From assembly GCA_947594085.1 (NCBI GenBank), contig CANQEB010000069.1:1-10598 (forward strand): DNA of 10,598 nucleotides, given 5' to 3'. The stretch is from an uncultured Lachnospiraceae bacterium (lineage in GTDB: Bacteria; Bacillota; Clostridia; Lachnospirales; Lachnospiraceae). The translations under genes and the position numbers were made by a program. Positions 7,458 through 10,598 of the stretch are shown piece by piece. The notes under the pieces were generated by a model. It did not search any database. It worked only from the letters and a program-made list of their open reading frames with translations, and was not told the origin of the DNA. The number at the start of each line of letters is the position of its first letter. Within the stretch, counting starts at the first letter, position 1.

Positions 7458-8407
7458 TCAGAACGTCTGTATGATTTGTTTCAGTTTCTCTGCACTTGCC
7501 CGAAATGCCTCGTACTCATCCTCCTGCCATTCGCAGACCGGTATGCGCTCTACTCCATTCATCTCTACGACGGAGGGCACGCTGAGCGCTACATCACAAA
7601 CGCCATATTCTCCATGCAGCACAGAAGAAACAGGGATGATCGTCTGCCGTTGATTTAATATTGCATCAGCAATAAGGCACACGCATGAAGCAATTCCATA
7701 GTGGGTTTTCCCCTTGCCCTCTATAATTGTTGCTCCCATATCTTTTACCTGCTGATAGAGCGCCGCCTTTATCTGCTCGCCCCACTGCAACCCAGTGGCC
7801 GTGCAATACTCCTCTATCGGAACCCCGTCAATCTGCTCCATAGCGGGAACTGTGACTCACCATGCTCGCCTGCAACATCACATTTCACCATATTAATATC
7901 AAGGCCGGCATATTCCGCAATTTTATATACAAGCCGCGAGGTATCCAGAATGCATCCCGACCCGAAAACGCGTCCGTTCGTAACTCCCATCCATTTATCG
8001 CAGAAATATGTGAGGATATCGACCGGATTTGCCACGATCAGAATCACGCTTTTCTTGGAATAAGGTTTGATCTGATCCACAATAGATCTCATAATGGACA
8101 GATTGTCCGCAATCAAGTCAAGCCTGCTCTCTCCCAGCCTTCGGTTACGACCGGCTGTTATAATGATAAGGTTGGCATCCTCGCAATCCTCGTATCCTCC
8201 AACCCGCGCTGATGGAGAACCCGCAAGTGTAATTCCATGCTGCATATCCAACGCTTCAGCTGCCGCCTTTTTTTGATCGGAATCAATCAGTACAATCTCT
8301 TCCGTTAGGTTTTTCAGCATCAAGGCATACGCAATCGTCGAACCCACAAATCCTGCTCCGACGATAACTACTTTCTTCTCTCCAGACGATATTCCCGTAT
8401 CTGACAT
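7458..8407 (-). pseudogene. ldh: L-lactate dehydrogenase family gene, frameshifted
   Basis: NAD-dependent 2-hydroxyacid dehydrogenase of the LDH/MDH family, reducing pyruvate to lactate in intact members. The first frame (8407 to 7814) carries VVIVGAGFVGSTIAYAL (residues 13-29), ITAGRNRRLGESRLDL (83-98), IVANPVDILTYF (124-135), FGSGCILDTSRLVY (148-161, substrate Arg158) and GEHGESQFPLWS with catalytic His182. After WS the family sequence continues in another frame as IDGVPIEEYC, KGKTHYGIASCVCLIADAIL and PVSSVLHGEYGV, ending at 7458. Family members have three residues between WS and the I-x-GVP motif. Here only two bases (7833-7834) stand between them instead of nine, so a 7-base deletion is inferred. 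The rest is well conserved, so the lesion looks recent, or it is a sequencing error. The ATG at 8407 has AGAGGAAAA upstream, and a strong terminator follows. The residue that sets lactate or malate preference is Arg89 rather than Gln. Confidence 0.88.
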
Positions 8408-8508
8408 TATATTTTCCTCTATCGTGTTTGATGGAGTAAACTAATTTGTAGAAACCTGTGCGGAAGAGATTAAAATATGCAATCGCTATTCTCTAAATAG
8501 TACATCAG

Positions 8509-8800
8509 TTGAAAGAGATTGTCGCATGCGATATAATAGATAGCACAAAAAGCAACTATGCCGCAGGCAATATCACTTGTACCGACGCGACAAAACTGAT
8601 AGAGCTCACAAATAACCTATATGAGCAGATACTGCTACACTACCAGAAAAGAAGAGGCGAATATTGCCCTGACCAAAGAAAATACTGCCTCGACTAATGA
8701 AAATACCGCTCTGGCTGACAAGAGTACCGCCCTGACCGACGAAAACGAAAAACTGAAAATTCGCATTACGTAGCTCGAAGCCTCTTTGGAAAGATTTCAG
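8509..8800 (+). pseudogene. Fragment of a coiled-coil protein, frameshifted and interrupted
   Basis: An open stretch from TTG at 8509 to TAA at 8695 has no ribosome site or family I know. From about 8645 the next frame over encodes clear heptads: NIALTKE, NTASTNE, NTALADK, STALTDE, NEKLKIR, IT-stop-LEAS, LERF. A core Leu recurs every 21 bases (8669, 8711, 8732, 8753, with Ser at 8690) and continues past the TAG at 8771-8773 with Leu at 8774 and Phe at 8795. This indicates that the TAG is a mutation inside a former coiled coil. A short product from ATG 8621 to that stop (50 residues) is formally possible. Such tails occur at the C-terminus of many unrelated proteins, including some Rpn-family ones, so the parent gene cannot be named. 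The coil ends where an epimerase stump begins on the other strand. Confidence 0.5.
8660..8743 (+). repeat. Four 21-bp tandem repeats encoding coiled-coil heptads
   Basis: Four imperfect 21-base units in a row, each of the form AAT-ACC-GCC-CTG-ACC-GAC-GAA, encode (N/S)-(I/T)-A-(L/S)-(T/A)-(K/N/D)-(E/K). The period of seven codons matches a coiled-coil heptad with Leu in three of the four core positions. They lie in the fragment frame that is closed by TAG at 8771. Confidence 0.75.
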
Positions 8801-8856
8801 CCAATAAAACCGACGGCGCCGGTGACAAAAATCTTTTTCCCGTTAAATGTTTCCAT
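8797..8856 (-). pseudogene. 5' stump of an NAD-dependent epimerase/dehydratase gene
   Basis: Starts at ATG 8854-8856 with AAAGGAG about 10 bases upstream and encodes METFNGKKIFVTGAVGFIG, then TGA (8797-8799). This is the N-terminal first strand and glycine motif of an extended SDR sugar-nucleotide epimerase. It resembles the start of the intact epimerase at 1350 (NGKTILVTGSPGFIG) but differs at DNA level. Everything after the glycine motif is missing, and the sequence beyond 8797 belongs to the coiled-coil fragment, so a deletion or recombination joined two unrelated genes here. The 150 bases between this stump and the phosphoglucomutase stop (8857-9006) are AT-rich, presumably hold the stump's old promoter, and show no clear terminator. 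Confidence 0.7.
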
Positions 8857-9006
8857 TTACATATCGCTCCTTTAATTACTAAAATTTACTTGCTCTTATC
8901 ATTAATGCGGATAGTATAAAAAACAAACTCGTCCGGCATATTCTATGATTTTTCATATCCGTCCATTGCACTTCTGTATAGGCTGAATTGTTTATCTCCC
9001 AAACCG

Positions 9007-10598
9007 TTATCCGATCAATCCTTCTATCCTGCCTACAAGTTCTCTCTCGTATCTTTCCGTTTCCTCCCGGCTCCCTGCCCGTACAGAAAGATAAACCTTT
9101 AGCTTCGGCTCTGTGCCGGAGGGGCGGATGACAACCGCACTCCCATCCTCAAAGCAATATCTCAGTACATCGGACGCCGGCAAACCGTCCAACCCTTTGG
9201 AATAGTCCATGAAGGAACTAATCTTCCTGCCGCACAGTTCTGCGGTATTTTCACGGAAGCGCCCCATGATCTCTTTCATTTTTTCCATCCCTGCAGCACC
9301 CGTAAATCCATAGGAATGAAGGGTGTTGAGCATATATCCATAGGTATCATAGATCTCTTTCAGCTTTTCTGTCAGGCTCACGCCCTGCTGCGCGTAATAC
9401 GCGTACATCTCGCAGATCAGGAGTGCCGCAACCACCGCGTCCTTGTCCCGGACATAGGTTCCGGAAAGATAGCCATAGCTCTCCTCAAAGCCAAAGAGAT
9501 AGGAAGCTTCCTTCCCCTGCCGTTCCAGCAGACCGATCTGCTCCCCGATGAACTTAAACCCGGTCAGCACGTTCACCGTGCGCACGCCGTAATGCGCCGC
9601 CACTGCCTCCGCCAGATCCGTGGTCACGATCGTCTTGATGAACACCGGATCCTCCGGCATCGTCCCAAGGGCTGTCCTGCGGGAACAGATATAATCCAGC
9701 AGGAGCAGCCCCGTCTCATTGCCGGATAGCAGCACAAACTCCCCGGAGCCATCGTCCACCGCGATCCCCACACGATCGCAGTCCGGATCCGTCGCCAGCA
9801 GCAGATCCGCACGGTTCTCCCGGGCATACATAATCCCCAGCTCCATCGCCTCCCGAACCTCAGGGTTCGGGTACGGGCAGGCAGGGAAATGCCCGTCGGG
9901 CTCTTCCTGTTCCCGGACCACCGTGACATTGCAAAACCCGCTCTCCTTTAAGACGCGCAGGACAGGCTGTAACCCGGTTCCGTTCAGGGGCGTATAGACG
10001 ATCGAAACATTTTTGTCCACATCCAGGTTCCCCAACAGAGACTGCCCTTTCACTGCCTCGATATAGGCCGTATCTGTTTCCGGTGAAATATACTGTATCA
10101 GCCCGTCCTCAATCCCAGAGTGGAAATCCATTGCCTTCACATCAGAAAAAATATCCAGTTTTTCAATCTCCGCCAAAATATCCGCCGCTGCCTGCGTAGT
10201 AATCTGGCAGCCATCCGCGCCGTACACCTTGTAGCCATTATACTCCGCCGGGTTATGGCTCGCCGTGACCATAACGCCCGCCGCGCAATGCAGTTCCCGC
10301 ACTGCAAACGATAAGCAGGGCGTCGGCATCAGCCGCGGATAGACGGATACCAGGATCCCATTAGCCGCAAACACCCCACAGGCAGTCCGGGAAAACAGAT
10401 CAGACTTGATGCGGGAGTCATAACTTACCGCGATCCGCCGCTCCTTTGGCGGAAAGTTCTTTTTCACATAGTCTGCCAGTCCCTGGGACGCCTTCGCCAC
10501 CGTGTAGATATTCATCCGGTTCGTGCCTGCGCCAATCAGCCCCCGCAGGCCGCCCGTGCCAAAAGCAAGATCCCGGTAAAAGGCATCCTCTATCTTCC
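9007..10598 (-). CDS. pgcA: Alpha-phosphoglucomutase / phosphomannomutase, 5' end beyond the window
   Basis: Interconverts glucose-6-phosphate and glucose-1-phosphate (or the mannose pair) through a phosphoserine enzyme, in the cytoplasm; it supplies UDP-glucose for the sugar genes at the other end of the window. The frame is open to the window edge: 529 codons are visible of a family length of about 560-580. The upstream in-frame residues DLAFGTGGLRGLIGAGTNRM are typical of this family, so the ATG at 10515 is internal. Seen in order: GVMVTASHNPAEYNGYKVYG with the active-site Ser; LLATDPDCDRVGIAV, the Mg-binding loop; FGFEESYGYLSGTYVRDKDA, the sugar-binding loop; RPSGTEPKLKVYLSV, the phosphate-binding loop near the C-terminus. 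TAA stop at 9007-9009. All four catalytic loops are intact. The gene symbol follows the Bacillus PgcA-type homologue and is tentative, since this subfamily also includes dual-specificity enzymes. Confidence 0.93.
   Translation of the reverse strand, partial: KIEDAFYRDLAFGTGGLRGLIGAGTNRMNIYTVAKASQGLADYVKKNFPPKERRIAVSYDSRIKSDLFSRTACGVFAANGILVSVYPRLMPTPCLSFAVRELHCAAGVMVTASHNPAEYNGYKVYGADGCQITTQAAADILAEIEKLDIFSDVKAMDFHSGIEDGLIQYISPETDTAYIEAVKGQSLLGNLDVDKNVSIVYTPLNGTGLQPVLRVLKESGFCNVTVVREQEEPDGHFPACPYPNPEVREAMELGIMYARENRADLLLATDPDCDRVGIAVDDGSGEFVLLSGNETGLLLLDYICSRRTALGTMPEDPVFIKTIVTTDLAEAVAAHYGVRTVNVLTGFKFIGEQIGLLERQGKEASYLFGFEESYGYLSGTYVRDKDAVVAALLICEMYAYYAQQGVSLTEKLKEIYDTYGYMLNTLHSYGFTGAAGMEKMKEIMGRFRENTAELCGRKISSFMDYSKGLDGLPASDVLRYCFEDGSAVVIRPSGTEPKLKVYLSVRAGSREETERYERELVGRIEGLIG

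Overview
The window looks like a chromosomal stretch from a gut clostridium, probably Lachnospiraceae. This rests on family resemblance recalled from memory: two kinds of Rpn/PD-(D/E)XK 'transposase' genes, the style of the small membrane peptide, AAAGGAGG-type ribosome sites and TTGACA/TATAAT-like promoters. No rRNA, tRNA or other species marker is present, so the assignment is inference.

Layout. Positions 1-2453 (+) hold a nucleotide-sugar pair: UDP-glucose 6-dehydrogenase (start codon cut by the window edge) and a UDP-glucuronate 4-epimerase-like SDR. Positions 2425-4820 (-) hold a compact unit behind a near-consensus promoter: a half-size type I specificity subunit (one target-recognition domain), coupled by an ATGA overlap to a 537-residue HsdM-like protein that seems to have lost the S-adenosylmethionine and catalytic motifs. 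A 28-residue membrane peptide follows, running into the 3' end of the epimerase gene. No restriction (HsdR) subunit is visible. Positions 5020-5831 (-) are a decayed Rpn-type nuclease gene (frameshift, nuclease core missing). Positions 6186-7118 (-) are an intact Rpn gene of another subfamily. Positions 7458-8407 (-) are an L-lactate dehydrogenase gene broken by what looks like a 7-base deletion, followed by a strong terminator. Positions 8509-8856 are gene debris: a coiled-coil fragment (+) abutting a 19-codon stump of an epimerase gene (-). Positions 9007-10598 (-) are most of an alpha-phosphoglucomutase/phosphomannomutase gene.

How the genes fit together. Phosphoglucomutase supplies glucose-1-phosphate for UDP-glucose. 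The dehydrogenase oxidises this to UDP-glucuronate and the epimerase converts that to UDP-galacturonate, so the two ends of the window suit capsule or exopolysaccharide synthesis. The block between them (about 2.4-9.0 kb) is entirely on the opposite strand from the sugar pair apart from the (+) coil fragment. It looks more AT-rich by eye and holds mobile-type, defence-type and broken genes, so it reads as an accessory island or rearrangement hotspot. The part most worth pursuing is the half-HsdS / degenerate-HsdM / membrane-peptide unit.
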